NCBI GenBank assembly: GCA_963515595.1
Contig: CAUPYH010000001.1
Coordinates: forward strand, 21,331-85,330
Origin: Eikenella sp963515595
GTDB lineage: Bacteria; Pseudomonadota; Gammaproteobacteria; Burkholderiales; Neisseriaceae
DNA length: 64,000 nt
Direction: 5' to 3'
Shown: in pieces, positions 21,575-29,448 of the stretch
How positions within the stretch are numbered: the stretch's first letter is position 1
Layout of the letters: each line of letters begins with the position of its first letter
Program-made: the position numbers and the translations under genes
The notes under the pieces: generated by a model
Database searches by the model: none
The model's input: only the letters and a program-made list of their open reading frames with translations
What the model was told of the DNA's origin: nothing

Positions 21575-21878
21575 CTTTTTGCTCCTCATCGTCGGTTACA
21601 CATTTGTTGCCGTTTATCCAGCCTTCTTGGTAATCCACCTCTCCGGCTTTGACCTGTACGGCATGGGCTTTCACTTCGTCCCAATCCATGCTGTTGGCCG
21701 CCCAATCTTCGATTTCAAATTCATGCGTGGTAAACAGCCGCTCGGTTTGGGCTTTGACCTTCTCGCGGTCTTGGCCGTCGCGCTCGGCGTAATAATCGGT
21801 GTAGGCATCAGCGATAACCTGCACCGGCACGCGCCAAACCGAAAAATCGGGCATTTCTACTAAAAGATATTTCTTCAT
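21564..21878 (-). CDS. Hypothetical 104-aa early phage protein
   Basis: Acidic, aromatic-rich protein (V-W-R-V-P-V-Q-V-I-A-D-A-Y, then E-I-E-D-W-A-A-N-S-M-D-W-D-E-V). It ends in a charged tail overlapping the rdgC start by 11 nt. The D-W-D-E-V-K-A-H-A pattern is reminiscent of small proteins common in Neisseria prophages, but I cannot assign a family. No membrane segment. Confidence 0.55.
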   Translation of the reverse strand: MKKYLLVEMPDFSVWRVPVQVIADAYTDYYAERDGQDREKVKAQTERLFTTHEFEIEDWAANSMDWDEVKAHAVQVKAGEVDYQEGWINGNKCVTDDEEQKDVV

Positions 21879-21890
21879 TTTTTCAAACTC

Positions 21891-22124
21891 CTACATAGCA
21901 AACCAAATTGCGGCACTGATGGCAAACCATATAGCCGCCCCGGCAAACCACCAGCGGCCTTCTCGGCGGTAGGCTTCAGCCGTGGCACAGTAGTGCCGTG
22001 CCAACTCCAGCGCGCGGTAGCCGTAAGTATTGATGGCGTCGGACACATCAATTTTCAGGGTGCAGTTGATTTCTCTGCCTGCTTTATCGGCGCAGGACTT
22101 GCCTTCATTCAGCATTACAGCCAT
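21891..22124 (-). CDS. Small membrane protein in the early operon
   Basis: A 77-aa protein: soluble N-terminal half with two Cys (S-C-A-D-K and I-N-C-T-L), then a membrane segment at the very C-terminus (W-W-F-A-G-A-A-I-W-F-A-I-S-A-A-I-W-F-A). This tail-anchored layout recurs in this early region. Position directly after Gam suggests early expression. Function unknown. Confidence 0.5.
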   Translation of the reverse strand: MAVMLNEGKSCADKAGREINCTLKIDVSDAINTYGYRALELARHYCATAEAYRREGRWWFAGAAIWFAISAAIWFAM

Positions 22125-22125
22125 C

Positions 22126-22665
22126 TCACACCCCCGCCAATTCTGGGTCGCTGGGCTCGATCACAATTTTTTCTACCCCGCTCATGATTTTGATACCCGG
22201 TACCTGCCCGTCGGCAAACAGCTCGGCCTCGTTGAGGATGGCCTCCTTGTTGATTTCTTCTTTCAGCCGTACAAAGCGAGCCAGCGCGGTTTTTTCCTTC
22301 AGGTAGGCCAACACCGCCGCCACACCGGTTACACGCACGCTGGGCGGGTCGGCACGCCATTTCACGATGCCGGTCACAAAATCTACGGTCTTGGTTTTGT
22401 AGCCTTCGGTCAGCTCTTCGCGGTTGGCTTCGCAGTAGGCCTGCACACCGCCGGTGAGCTCGGCCAGTTCGGCACGCAGCGGGTCGGCCAGCTCGTTGTA
22501 TTCCTGCTCGATGGCCGACTGCTTGTCGCCCATCTCGGCTTCCAAGCGTTTTACTTCGCGTGCCAAGTCGCCGATGCGGCGGATTTGCGCCGAGGCTTCC
22601 ACGCGGCTCTGCACGGCGGCTGTCAGCGCGGCCTGTTTAATGCGGGTTTTCTTTTTCGCTACCAT
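22126..22665 (-). CDS. gam: Mu Gam-like host-nuclease inhibitor
   Basis: A 179-aa protein with strong Mu Gam features: a coiled-coil front (I-R-R-I-G-D-L-A-R-E-V-K-R-L-E-A-E-M), G-V-Q-A-Y-C-E-A-N-R-E-E-L-T, T-G-I-V-K-W-R-A-D-P-P-S-V, and E-I-N-K-E-A-I-L. Gam binds DNA ends and blocks exonucleases, and is related to eukaryotic Ku. It protects linear phage DNA after infection. The length equals Mu Gam (174 aa). The gene overlaps the upstream gene by 7 nt. Confidence 0.88.
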   Translation of the reverse strand: MVAKKKTRIKQAALTAAVQSRVEASAQIRRIGDLAREVKRLEAEMGDKQSAIEQEYNELADPLRAELAELTGGVQAYCEANREELTEGYKTKTVDFVTGIVKWRADPPSVRVTGVAAVLAYLKEKTALARFVRLKEEINKEAILNEAELFADGQVPGIKIMSGVEKIVIEPSDPELAGV

Positions 22666-23048
22666 TGCTTTTTCCTTTCAAAGATTTCAGCGATTTTTTG
22701 ATACAGTTTTTTCAGGTTTTCCCGTCCCCGGGCTTCTTCTTCTGGTGTTAGCTGCCGTTTGTGTTCCAACTTCGGCGGCTCCGACCTCGGCGGCAGACAC
22801 CTAATCAGCATCTTGGGTGTTGGCCAGCGTTCGATTTCGGTAAATAACCGGGTAAATCCCGCGGTGATTCGCCCTTTGTCCAACTGTTCGGCCCAACTGA
22901 TATTCACTGAGGCGATGGCCTCCACCCATACGCTGGCCGTCAATTTGATGCCGTCGGCGGGCGGCGCACCTTCCAGCCGCAGCATCATCAGTTTTTGCAG
23001 CCCGGTCAGCAGCTCATCGCTGACAAACTTAGGTAGTGGCTTGCTCAT
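22659..23048 (-). CDS. Hypothetical 129-aa early phage protein
   Basis: Starts M-S-K-P-L-P-K-F-V-S-D-E-L. The middle has W-V-E-A-I-A-S-V-N-I-S-W and F-T-R-L-F-T-E-I-E-R-W-P, and the tail is basic and helical (E-E-E-A-R-G-R-E-N-L-K-K-L-Y-Q-K-I). The W-P-x-P-x-x-L-I-x-x-L-P-P-R pattern is seen in small phage replication-region proteins of unknown role. It overlaps Gam and the zinc-ribbon gene on either side. Confidence 0.55.
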   Translation of the reverse strand: MSKPLPKFVSDELLTGLQKLMMLRLEGAPPADGIKLTASVWVEAIASVNISWAEQLDKGRITAGFTRLFTEIERWPTPKMLIRCLPPRSEPPKLEHKRQLTPEEEARGRENLKKLYQKIAEIFERKKQW

Positions 23049-23544
23049 TTTTCATTTCCTCCAGTTGTTGTACGGCATCCACCACTTTGCTTCCCCGTGG
23101 CCGGCTGGCTCCGATAATGGCTGGGGTGGCGGTGCCGTTGTTGATGGATACCGGTACCGATGTCACATTTCCCGCCCAGCCGGCGATAATCTCGTATAGG
23201 TAGCCGTGGGATTTGAGTGGCGTCTTCAGACGGCCGCTGTCACGGGCGGACAGCACCTCGTTAAACGCATAAGCCCAGGCGGCCACGGGGGCGGGGTAGG
23301 ATTGGCCGTTGCGGTAAATCTGCCCGGCTTGGATGTCCGGCAGCAGTTCGGCCATCAACGAAGCCATACGAGCTTGAGAGAGCGCGGACTTGTTCGGGCG
23401 AAACAGGCCAAGATATTTCACTAGCCCAAGCGTCATCGGCCCGCCGATATTTGCCAACATCCACAAGCTTTGCCGTGCCTGCTCGTGGGCAATCAGTGCA
23501 TCCAGCGAGTTTTCCGCGCCGCAGCACGGGCAACGGGTTTTCAT
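23029..23544 (-). CDS. Zinc-ribbon early phage protein
   Basis: A 171-aa protein from ATG 23544 (overlapping the previous stop as ATGA). It opens with T-R-C-P-C-C-G-A, half of a zinc ribbon, followed by a helical body (L-M-A-E-L-L-P-D-I-Q-A-G-Q-I, A-W-A-Y-A-F-N-E-V-L) that looks DNA-binding. The second metal pair is not obvious. A near-Neisseria DUS (TTCAGACGGCC at 23224-23234) lies inside. Function unknown; replication or regulation is a guess from position. Confidence 0.55.
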   Translation of the reverse strand: MKTRCPCCGAENSLDALIAHEQARQSLWMLANIGGPMTLGLVKYLGLFRPNKSALSQARMASLMAELLPDIQAGQIYRNGQSYPAPVAAWAYAFNEVLSARDSGRLKTPLKSHGYLYEIIAGWAGNVTSVPVSINNGTATPAIIGASRPRGSKVVDAVQQLEEMKNEQATT

Positions 23545-23858
23545 GCTGCCGCTCCCTGTTCGGCAGCCAGCCGGATAAAGGTGTCGATGTGTTCGCGCTC
23601 GGCTTGCAGGGCAAACGCCTTGTCTTCGGCGCTCATGTCGCCCGGGTAATAGCGCAGGATCATCCAATCCAGCCGGGCGGTGTCGGGATGGGGGATAAAC
23701 TCCAAATCATTGGCATAGACAAGCGCCGCTTCTTCATCGCATATAAATTGAACAGTAACCTGATCGTATATATTTGCTTCTTCCAAAACCACACCAAACA
23801 CAGGATTTTCTTCATCTTTAAAGCGTACACAGTCGCCAAATTTAAATTGCTGTGTCAT
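23541..23858 (-). CDS. Hypothetical 105-aa early phage protein
   Basis: An N-terminal SH3-like barrel pattern (F-K-F-G-D-C-V-R-F-K-D-E-E-N-P-V-F-G-V-V-L, then V-T-V-Q-F-I) and a helical C-terminus (A-F-A-L-Q-A-E-R-E-H-I-D-T-F-I-R-L). Similar small beta-barrel proteins occur in many prophages with unknown roles. The strong bias toward Asp/Glu makes direct DNA binding unlikely. It overlaps the zinc-ribbon gene by 4 nt. Confidence 0.5.
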   Translation of the reverse strand: MTQQFKFGDCVRFKDEENPVFGVVLEEANIYDQVTVQFICDEEAALVYANDLEFIPHPDTARLDWMILRYYPGDMSAEDKAFALQAEREHIDTFIRLAAEQGAAA

Positions 23859-23860
23859 TT

Positions 23861-24088
23861 CTAAGCTCCTAACTTCTTCATCATCTCATCACGCCTTCGT
23901 TGCACCGCTGCGCCGATGGCCTGATAGTGTTTGCAAGCCGCTGCCTTGCGTGACCAATAGCGGCCGATTTCTCCTTTGGCGCAGGGCGCAAAGCCAAACC
24001 TCAACATCGGCGTCGGCCTAGGCTCTTTGTCTTTTCCCGGCTCGCTGGTTTGCCAATATCGGCAGCGGTAACAGGTTTGCTCGGTCAT
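23861..24088 (-). CDS. Cys-rich early phage protein
   Basis: A 75-aa protein with C-Y-R-C-R-Y-W near the N-terminus, a single Cys in A-P-C-A-K-G-E and another in A-A-A-C-K-H-Y, arranged as a possible zinc or iron-sulfur site. The basic helical tail ends the protein. A longer version starting at 24112 would read through a DUS encoding Gly-Tyr-Leu-Lys, so the DUS lies either in the leader or in the gene. Family unknown. Confidence 0.5.
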   Translation of the reverse strand: MTEQTCYRCRYWQTSEPGKDKEPRPTPMLRFGFAPCAKGEIGRYWSRKAAACKHYQAIGAAVQRRRDEMMKKLGA

Positions 24089-24101
24089 TTTCAGGTAGCC
24101 T

Positions 24102-24254
24102 TTATCCGCCATACCTTTTCCGTTTTGCTGCCGCCCGTTCAGCTTGTTCTGCCTGACGCGCCTTGCGCTGCAAATACCGCTGCCCCATCAATTGCAACTT
24201 AAATTCTTCATCACTCAAGTTGTAGCCTCGTCGTCTAATCGGTCGCCTAATCAT
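24102..24254 (-). CDS. Small basic protein
   Basis: A 50-aa protein, M-I-R-R-P-I-R-R-R-G-Y-N-L-S-D-E-E-F at the start and a helical Arg/Lys/Ala tail. It overlaps its upstream neighbour by 4 nt (ATG within the 97-aa gene's last codons) and stops near the next gene, which supports real translation. The high charge suggests nucleic-acid or membrane-surface binding. No family recognised. Confidence 0.45.
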   Translation of the reverse strand: MIRRPIRRRGYNLSDEEFKLQLMGQRYLQRKARQAEQAERAAAKRKRYGG

Positions 24255-24544
24255 GGGTTTGTCCTTTCGGTTTCAGGTAGCCTGTCAGGGATAGGTTCAT
24301 ACACGATGCCGCTCATCCGTTCTTGGTCGCTCATGCGGCTGTAGGCCGCTTCCCATTGAGCTGCTTCTTGGTCGGCCTGCCGTTGCAAGGCAGCCATGCG
24401 TTCGGTTGCCGGCTTGGTCTGTACCAGCACCCTGTTTGCTGCCGGTTGCGGGGTGCAGCTGCCGGTCATGGCGGCATAGGCCAGCGCAATCAGCGTGCCC
24501 ACCATCCAGCGCCGCAGCGCCGGTTTTAAGCTGTCTTGCCACAT
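24251..24544 (-). CDS. Membrane-anchored early phage protein
   Basis: A 97-aa protein with a membrane segment or lipoprotein-like signal near the N-terminus (W-M-V-G-T-L-I-A-L-A-Y-A-A-M-T-G-S-C) and a helical polar region after it (M-A-A-L-Q-R-Q-A-D-Q-E-A-A-Q-W-E-A-A-Y). T-G-S-C is compatible with a lipobox, so it may be a lipoprotein. A DUS is found near the C-terminus. It overlaps the upstream gene by 1 nt (TAATG). Confidence 0.5.
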   Translation of the reverse strand: MWQDSLKPALRRWMVGTLIALAYAAMTGSCTPQPAANRVLVQTKPATERMAALQRQADQEAAQWEAAYSRMSDQERMSGIVYEPIPDRLPETERTNP

Positions 24545-24699
24545 TATTTCGTCCTCCCGTCTTTGATGCCTCGGATTAAAAACTCGGCAGCCCAGCCAAA
24601 TCCGATGCCCATAATCGCAATGGCAATCGCCAAAGTAAGTGCCGCGCCTATCACGCTGCCGAAATTAGCTTGGTTAAACCATGTCCAAAATTCACACAT
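24544..24699 (-). CDS. Small membrane protein next to transposition gene B
   Basis: A 51-aa protein, M-C-E-F-W-T-W-F-N-Q at the start, then one membrane segment (G-A-A-L-T-L-A-I-A-I-A-I-M-G-I-G-F-G-W) and a short basic tail. The ribosome-binding site GGAG is 7 nt before ATG. The frame is too short for most gene finders but is tightly coupled to the next gene (TAATG). Its place directly behind MuB suggests early expression. A superinfection-exclusion role is possible, without evidence. Confidence 0.5.
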   Translation of the reverse strand: MCEFWTWFNQANFGSVIGAALTLAIAIAIMGIGFGWAAEFLIRGIKDGRTK

Positions 24700-24717
24700 T
24701 TTTCATCTCCTCTTTGC

Positions 24718-25608
24718 TTAGTGAATCAACATCTCGGCAAACTGCCGTACCATTTCCACAGAGGGTTCCTGCCGGTTAATCCGGGCAAGCCGCACTACCC
24801 CGCGCAGCATCTTGTCCAGCCGGCGTGCGTTGCCTGCGGCGGTGCGCACCAGCTCGGCGGCGGCCTCCTCATCCATATCCGGCATCGCTTGGGCCACAAT
24901 CTGTGCCAAGTCTTCATCCGGCACGCTCTCGCCCAAATCCAGCTTAAAGGCCATGCGGCTGTAGAGCTGTTTCAATTCGCCGTTTTTGCCGCGCAGGTTG
25001 ACCAGCAGCCTCGGCATCCCGGCCAACACCAAGCCGCAGCCGGTTTTGTCGTGTACCCGGCGCAGGCATTCCAACGCCCGCAGCGGCAGGTTTTCCGCCT
25101 CGTCCACCAAGATGATGCGGCCGCTGTCTTTCAGCCTGCCCACCACCGCATCCATCAGCTCATTCAGGCTGCCTTTGCCCTCTGCGCCCAGCATGGCGGC
25201 CAGCTTTTGCAGCAGCACTTTGGCGGTATAGGTTGGATCGGTTTCAATCATCAGCGCGTCGGGTGCCTGTTTGCAGTATTCGCGCAGCGAGCTGGTTTTG
25301 CCCAAGCCGGCCTGCCCGAACAACACCACCGCTTCGCCTTCCACGTGTGCCAGTCGCAGCACGTCGCGCACCCGCTTGGCCGTTGTCGTCAGCACATAGT
25401 CCACCTCCAGCTTTCTTTCGGCTTCGCGCTCGCGCTGCTTTTGCAGATAGGCGGCAATCTTGCGTTCGATTTCCTGCACATTGCCCGGGTATTTGCCGTG
25501 CAGGTATTGGTTCACCACGGGCGAGGTAACGCCCACGGCACGCGCCACCGCCGATTGCGAGAGGCCGTTATCGCTGATATAGTCTTGTAAATCCTGTCTG
25601 ATGCTCAT
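24718..25608 (-). CDS. Mu B-like transposition ATPase / target-capture protein
   Basis: A 296-aa protein from ATG 25608 (AAGGA upstream). The N-terminal 55 residues are an HTH (S-Q-S-A-V-A-R-A-V-G-V-T-S-P-V-V-N-Q-Y). The AAA+ domain shows Walker A F-G-Q-A-G-L-G-K-T-S and Walker B I-I-L-V-D-E-A-E-N-L. The C-terminus matches the Mu B DNA-binding domain. MuB binds target DNA, activates MuA and gives target immunity. Length is close to Mu B (312 aa). The gene is separated from A by 65 nt containing a DUS. Confidence 0.88.
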   Translation of the reverse strand: MSIRQDLQDYISDNGLSQSAVARAVGVTSPVVNQYLHGKYPGNVQEIERKIAAYLQKQREREAERKLEVDYVLTTTAKRVRDVLRLAHVEGEAVVLFGQAGLGKTSSLREYCKQAPDALMIETDPTYTAKVLLQKLAAMLGAEGKGSLNELMDAVVGRLKDSGRIILVDEAENLPLRALECLRRVHDKTGCGLVLAGMPRLLVNLRGKNGELKQLYSRMAFKLDLGESVPDEDLAQIVAQAMPDMDEEAAAELVRTAAGNARRLDKMLRGVVRLARINRQEPSVEMVRQFAEMLIH

Positions 25609-25673
25609 CTTTAAAATCCTTGTAAAAAGGGGTTTCAGGGTTTCAGGTAGCCTGTTGCCGCAGGCTGCCTGTT

Positions 25674-27692
25674 TTACTTCGCTTGCTGCCGCTCCCATTC
25701 GTCGCGGTCGCTTTCAAACATAAAAATCTGAGGTTTTTTCGCTAGTACGGGCTCGTAGTTCCCATTGCCAACCAGCAGGCCAAAATCGGGCTGTTGCTCG
25801 ATGGCCGGGCGGGTTTCTTCTTTCGCCAGCCGGATGGTGTTTTCCGCGCGTTTGATTCGGCCTTTGGCACGTTTTTCTGCCAGCTGGTCGCGCACCGTAA
25901 TCGGCATGGCCGCGCGTTTGTTGCCGTCCACCTTGGCTTTACACACAAAGCTGCCGTCCATCTTGTACACATACACCCACTCGGCATCGTCGTAGTCGTA
26001 GGCCACCCGCACGTCTTCGCCGTGCAGTTCGGCCAAATCGGTCGAAAAATACACATTGCCAAACAGCTCAATCTGCCCGCGTGCCGCCTTGCGCACTTCC
26101 TGCGGCCTAAACAGCACGTCCAGTTCCGCTTCGGCCAGCAGGTCGGGGGCGAGGTTTTCCTGCTGCATCCGCAGGTCGCGGTATTCAATCGGCGTATAGT
26201 GGCGGCCGTCTTCATGCTTGGGCAGTTCGCTGTGCGGCCGGTTGTTGTAGTCGGCGATGCACTGCATCACATCCGCCATAAACTGCTGCCAGCTCGGCAG
26301 CTTGGCTTTGTAGCGCTGCTGCTCGGGTGTCAATTCCTTGCCCTGCCGCCATGCGTTAAACGCGCTGTCCATCTTGCGGTAGAGCAGGTTTTGCGTGCTT
26401 CTGTCCATACTGCTGCCGGTAAAGGTTTCGTATTGCGCGGCCAGCCGGATCAGGTTGTCCTGCCACCATCTTTCGATGATGCCGCGCCCCTGCGGGTTGC
26501 CCGGCAGGCCGGTTTCATGGTGGATACCCAGCCGTGCGGTTAAGCCGGTGATTTCATGGTCGATGGTTTTGCCGGTTTGGCCGCCGCCGTTGTCGGAGTA
26601 GTACATCAGCGGCACGCCGTTGTGCTTGATGCCGATACGCAGCGCATCTGCCACCGCCACACAGCTCTCTGCCAGCGAAAAGCTAAACCCCACCACCATG
26701 CGGGTGCAGCCGTCGATAATCACAGTCACCTCGGGCTTAAACGGCTGGCCGTGAATCGGGTGCTGCACCTTGGCTTTAAAGCTGTGGCCGTCGCCGATCC
26801 ACACATCATTTGGCCGTAAAGCCTGCCAGTCGCGCCGGATATAGGGCAGCAGTGATTTATAGGCCGCCCCGGTCATCCGCCCGCGCTGCTGCATAATCTG
26901 CGGCAGCTTTTTCCACACCCGCCGCACCGTATCCAAGCTCGGCAGCCCGTAGGCCGGCTGGGCGGCCAGCCAGCCTTTGGCAAATTCCTGATAGCTGTGC
27001 GCCAACTTCGGGGCGCTTGGGCGGCAGTGGTACGCCATAAAATCCGCCAGCCAGGCAATCTGCACCACCGGTGTCTCTTTTTTGGTTGGGCGCGGCGCCA
27101 AGGCAGCCAGCCGCTCGTTGGGCGAGCCGGCGGCACGGTAGGCCGCTACCCAGCCTTTCAGGGTGCGCACACTGATGCCGCGTTGGTTGTTGGCGCGGGC
27201 ATTGGCCACCGGCACCAAATACGCCAGCGATTCCGATAACTGCCCACTTTCCACCTGCCGCACCACAAACTGCACCGCATCCGTAATCCCAAAGCCGGTT
27301 ACCTCATGCAGCCGCAATACCTCCGCCGCCAGAGCCATCCGCGCATGGGCGCAGTCGCGCTGCTTGTCGTTCAAACCCATCGCATAATCGTCAATCGGCA
27401 AACCCAGCTGCTCCATCCGCCGCACTGCCGCGGGCCGTTTGGCCTTGGCCACGCTCGGCAGCACCGCCGGCTGCGATTGAGCCAGCAGCCGCTCTGCCTG
27501 CCGCTCCCGTACCGCGGTTTGGATGGTTTCAGGCAGCCCAGCTACTTGGTATTCCATACCGCCGCCGCGTTGTGCACGTCTGCGGCTCGGCCAATATTCG
27601 CGCTTAGCTTTATCGGAGATGCCTTTAGGGGTTTTAGGTAGAGAGGGGATGCTGAGCTGCGCTAATTCAGCCGCACTTAAATATTCACTCAT
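25674..27692 (-). CDS. Mu A-like DDE transposase
   Basis: About 672 aa (Mu A is 663). The N-terminal MuA-type DNA-binding domain is at residues 1-65 (L-S-A-A-E-L-A-Q-L, G-I-S-D-K-A-K-R). The rve/DDE core shows D in V-W-I-G-D-G-H, D in Y-Y-S-D-N-G-G-G and E in G-I-I-E-R-W-W. The C-terminal Mu-transpos_C barrel ends with V-A-Y-D-Y-D-D-A-E-W-V-Y-V. It catalyses replicative transposition. I prefer ATG 27692, which overlaps the end of the CII-like gene, to upstream in-frame starts. The frame is intact, so the transposition machinery itself looks functional. Confidence 0.9.
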   Translation of the reverse strand: MSEYLSAAELAQLSIPSLPKTPKGISDKAKREYWPSRRRAQRGGGMEYQVAGLPETIQTAVRERQAERLLAQSQPAVLPSVAKAKRPAAVRRMEQLGLPIDDYAMGLNDKQRDCAHARMALAAEVLRLHEVTGFGITDAVQFVVRQVESGQLSESLAYLVPVANARANNQRGISVRTLKGWVAAYRAAGSPNERLAALAPRPTKKETPVVQIAWLADFMAYHCRPSAPKLAHSYQEFAKGWLAAQPAYGLPSLDTVRRVWKKLPQIMQQRGRMTGAAYKSLLPYIRRDWQALRPNDVWIGDGHSFKAKVQHPIHGQPFKPEVTVIIDGCTRMVVGFSFSLAESCVAVADALRIGIKHNGVPLMYYSDNGGGQTGKTIDHEITGLTARLGIHHETGLPGNPQGRGIIERWWQDNLIRLAAQYETFTGSSMDRSTQNLLYRKMDSAFNAWRQGKELTPEQQRYKAKLPSWQQFMADVMQCIADYNNRPHSELPKHEDGRHYTPIEYRDLRMQQENLAPDLLAEAELDVLFRPQEVRKAARGQIELFGNVYFSTDLAELHGEDVRVAYDYDDAEWVYVYKMDGSFVCKAKVDGNKRAAMPITVRDQLAEKRAKGRIKRAENTIRLAKEETRPAIEQQPDFGLLVGNGNYEPVLAKKPQIFMFESDRDEWERQQAK

Positions 27693-28164
27693 GGCTTTCA
27701 TCCCCAAAATCCAATTCCGGATTGCCAGCCTTTTCCACGTTCTCACGCTGATAAGCCAGCAAAGCCAACACATTAGTTAATGCCGCTATAGTCTCGTCTA
27801 CGCCGCTGCCGTCTTCGTGCCATTTAGCCAACAGCGCCAAAGCCTCGGCTGTTTGGCTCTGTACTTGGGCCATATCCGCCGCTTTGCCCTTGCGGCCGCG
27901 CGGAATTTCAATTACCACTCGGTCACCATGCAGTACGCTTAGGTATTCGCTAATAAATCGGCTGCCCGTCAGTGCCTCAAACTGGGCTATCCGATTGAGT
28001 GGCAAAGTGTTATCCAACAACCAGCGGTAATAGGTTTTAAGCTCCACCCCCATCAGGTCAGCCATCACTTTAGATGGACGGTGCTGTTCTTTAGCGTGCC
28101 GTTTGGCCAGCTCAATCGCATGGTCTAGAGAGGTGGCTTTCGCCTGTCGTCTGATGGTTCTCAT
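27685..28164 (-). CDS. CII-like phage regulatory protein
   Basis: A 159-aa protein. The first 90 residues resemble the phage CII/CP76 regulatory family: S-L-D-H-A-I-E-L-A-K, then V-M-A-D-L-M-G-V-E-L-K-T-Y-Y-R-W-L as the HTH, and F-E-A-L-T-G-S-R-F-I-S-E-Y-L. The remaining part is a helical extension with an acidic end. It is the first intact gene of the early operon, between ner and A, where it could tune early transcription. The assignment is by pattern and is moderate. Confidence 0.6.
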   Translation of the reverse strand: MRTIRRQAKATSLDHAIELAKRHAKEQHRPSKVMADLMGVELKTYYRWLLDNTLPLNRIAQFEALTGSRFISEYLSVLHGDRVVIEIPRGRKGKAADMAQVQSQTAEALALLAKWHEDGSGVDETIAALTNVLALLAYQRENVEKAGNPELDFGDESHE

Positions 28165-28306
28165 GGTAAAAATTTATCAATCGAGAATTTAAATTCGTGA
28201 TTTTTTGGATTTTTATCCGTACAATACGTATTATCTAAATACGTATTTAGACATTAACTGCACGGCGCAGCACTGGATGGAAATTGCGTGCTGCATAACG
28301 TTGTGG

Positions 28307-28524
28307 TCAAATTTGTTCGGGCTTCAAACCCAGCGCATCAGCAATGACCCGTTCGCTTTTGGGATAAGGTTTGACTAAAGCGCCGTAAAGGGTGGTTGGA
28401 TGCACGTTGGCTTGCGCTGCCAGTGCGCGAATCGACCAACCCTGTTTTTTCAACGCAGCGATGATGTCTGCACGGTGCCAATCCAAAAGCTCCGGTGTTA
28501 CTTTTTGAGCTGTATTTTTTTCAT
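28307..28524 (-). pseudogene. ner: Ner-like Cro-type regulator, frameshifted in a poly-A tract
   Basis: Downstream of the ATG at 28524 (TAGGT 7 nt upstream) the frame meets a stop after 8 codons. The next frame encodes a clear Ner protein: D-W-H-R-A-D-I-I-A-A-L-K-K-Q-G-W-S-I, A-N-V-H-P-T-T-L-Y-G-A-L, and A-D-A-L-G-L-K-P-E-Q-I at the end, close to Mu Ner. The total length is 218 nt, and one extra base would give a 72-aa protein. The ATG is followed by seven A residues, so an A8 to A7 slip explains the break. It may be a phase-variable or programmed frameshift rather than permanent loss. Ner normally shuts down repressor and early promoters. Confidence 0.7.
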
Positions 28525-28692
28525 CTTAAATACCTATTTTTTGTCAGTTGGGGAATTGACTAGATGTAGGTATTATAGCGTTAAACTTAAAATTTATGAG
28601 ATTTTCTTAGGTTTAGTTATAAATATATGATTTAGAGAATGAAATTCTAAGATTAACGTTATAGTTATTTATAGGTTGAGGTTAGTCTTCGT
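28525..28692. promoter_or_regulatory. Divergent early/repressor control region
   Basis: AT-rich 168-bp gap between ner and the repressor. On the minus strand TATAAT at 28577-28572 is a good -10 for the early promoter, although its -35 is weak. Several TAGGT/ACCTA pentamers (for example at 28530-28534, 28567-28571 and 28671-28675) and an imperfect palindrome TTAGA-N9-TCTAA around 28632-28650 are candidate operators for repressor and Ner. Confidence 0.5.
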
Positions 28693-29448
28693 ATGGAGAA
28701 CTTTAACGTTGAGTTTGCGAAGCGCATGGAGATAGTTGTGAAGAGACTTGGCAGCGTCTCCGAGCTAGCAAGAAGGGTGGATGTAGCCTACCCGACGGCC
28801 ACAAAATGGGTTAAAGAAGGTGCGGAACCTAGTACCACCAACTTAATCAAGATTTCCGATGCTTCCGGGGTAAGCCTATTGTGGCTGGCCACTGGGCAAG
28901 GTGCCGTATTGAAGATAGATAGCCAAGAACAAGAAGAACCTACTGATGGTAATAGTTCACCACGAGTAGAAAAAGGATTGCAGGCAAACTATGCAGTGCA
29001 GGACACGCTTGGTAATCCTGTGGATTTGAGCGAGTTCGTATTCATCCCTCGTTACAATGTACGAGCTTCCGCCGGCAACGGTTTCCCGGTAGGCAATGAG
29101 GAGCCATTATTTCCGATGGCTTTTCGCCGATCTTGGGTTGAGCATTACTTAAACGCTAACCCGGCAGATTTATCGGTAATCAAAGTGCGCGGTGATTCAA
29201 TGGAGCCTGTGCTGTGTAATAACGACAACATCTTGGTTAATCACGCCAAACGGCAGCCCAGCAACGGCCTGTTTGTTGTCCGCATCGGCGGCGAGCTGGT
29301 TGTCAAATACACGCAAATTATGCCCGGAGGTAAGCTCCTGCTTAAATCTACCAATGAGATATACGATCCTTTCGAGCTGGATTTAGCGGAGCCGGACGCT
29401 GATGTTGAGATTATCGGCCGAGTAGAGTGGTTCGGCCGTCAGGTTTAA
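28693..29448 (+). CDS. CI-type prophage repressor with S24 peptidase domain
   Basis: A 251-aa protein. The N-terminal HTH (residues about 8-65) contains S-V-S-E-L-A-R-R-V-D-V-A-Y-P-T-A-T-K-W-V. An Ala-Gly cleavage candidate (R-A-S-A-G-N-G) is followed by the LexA-type protease: catalytic Ser in V-R-G-D-S-M-E-P-V-L and Lys in E-L-V-V-K-Y-T. RecA-stimulated self-cleavage would induce the prophage, unlike classical Mu c. It is transcribed outward from the early genes, toward the phage end, as the Mu repressor is. The gene is intact. Confidence 0.88.
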   Translation: MENFNVEFAKRMEIVVKRLGSVSELARRVDVAYPTATKWVKEGAEPSTTNLIKISDASGVSLLWLATGQGAVLKIDSQEQEEPTDGNSSPRVEKGLQANYAVQDTLGNPVDLSEFVFIPRYNVRASAGNGFPVGNEEPLFPMAFRRSWVEHYLNANPADLSVIKVRGDSMEPVLCNNDNILVNHAKRQPSNGLFVVRIGGELVVKYTQIMPGGKLLLKSTNEIYDPFELDLAEPDADVEIIGRVEWFGRQV

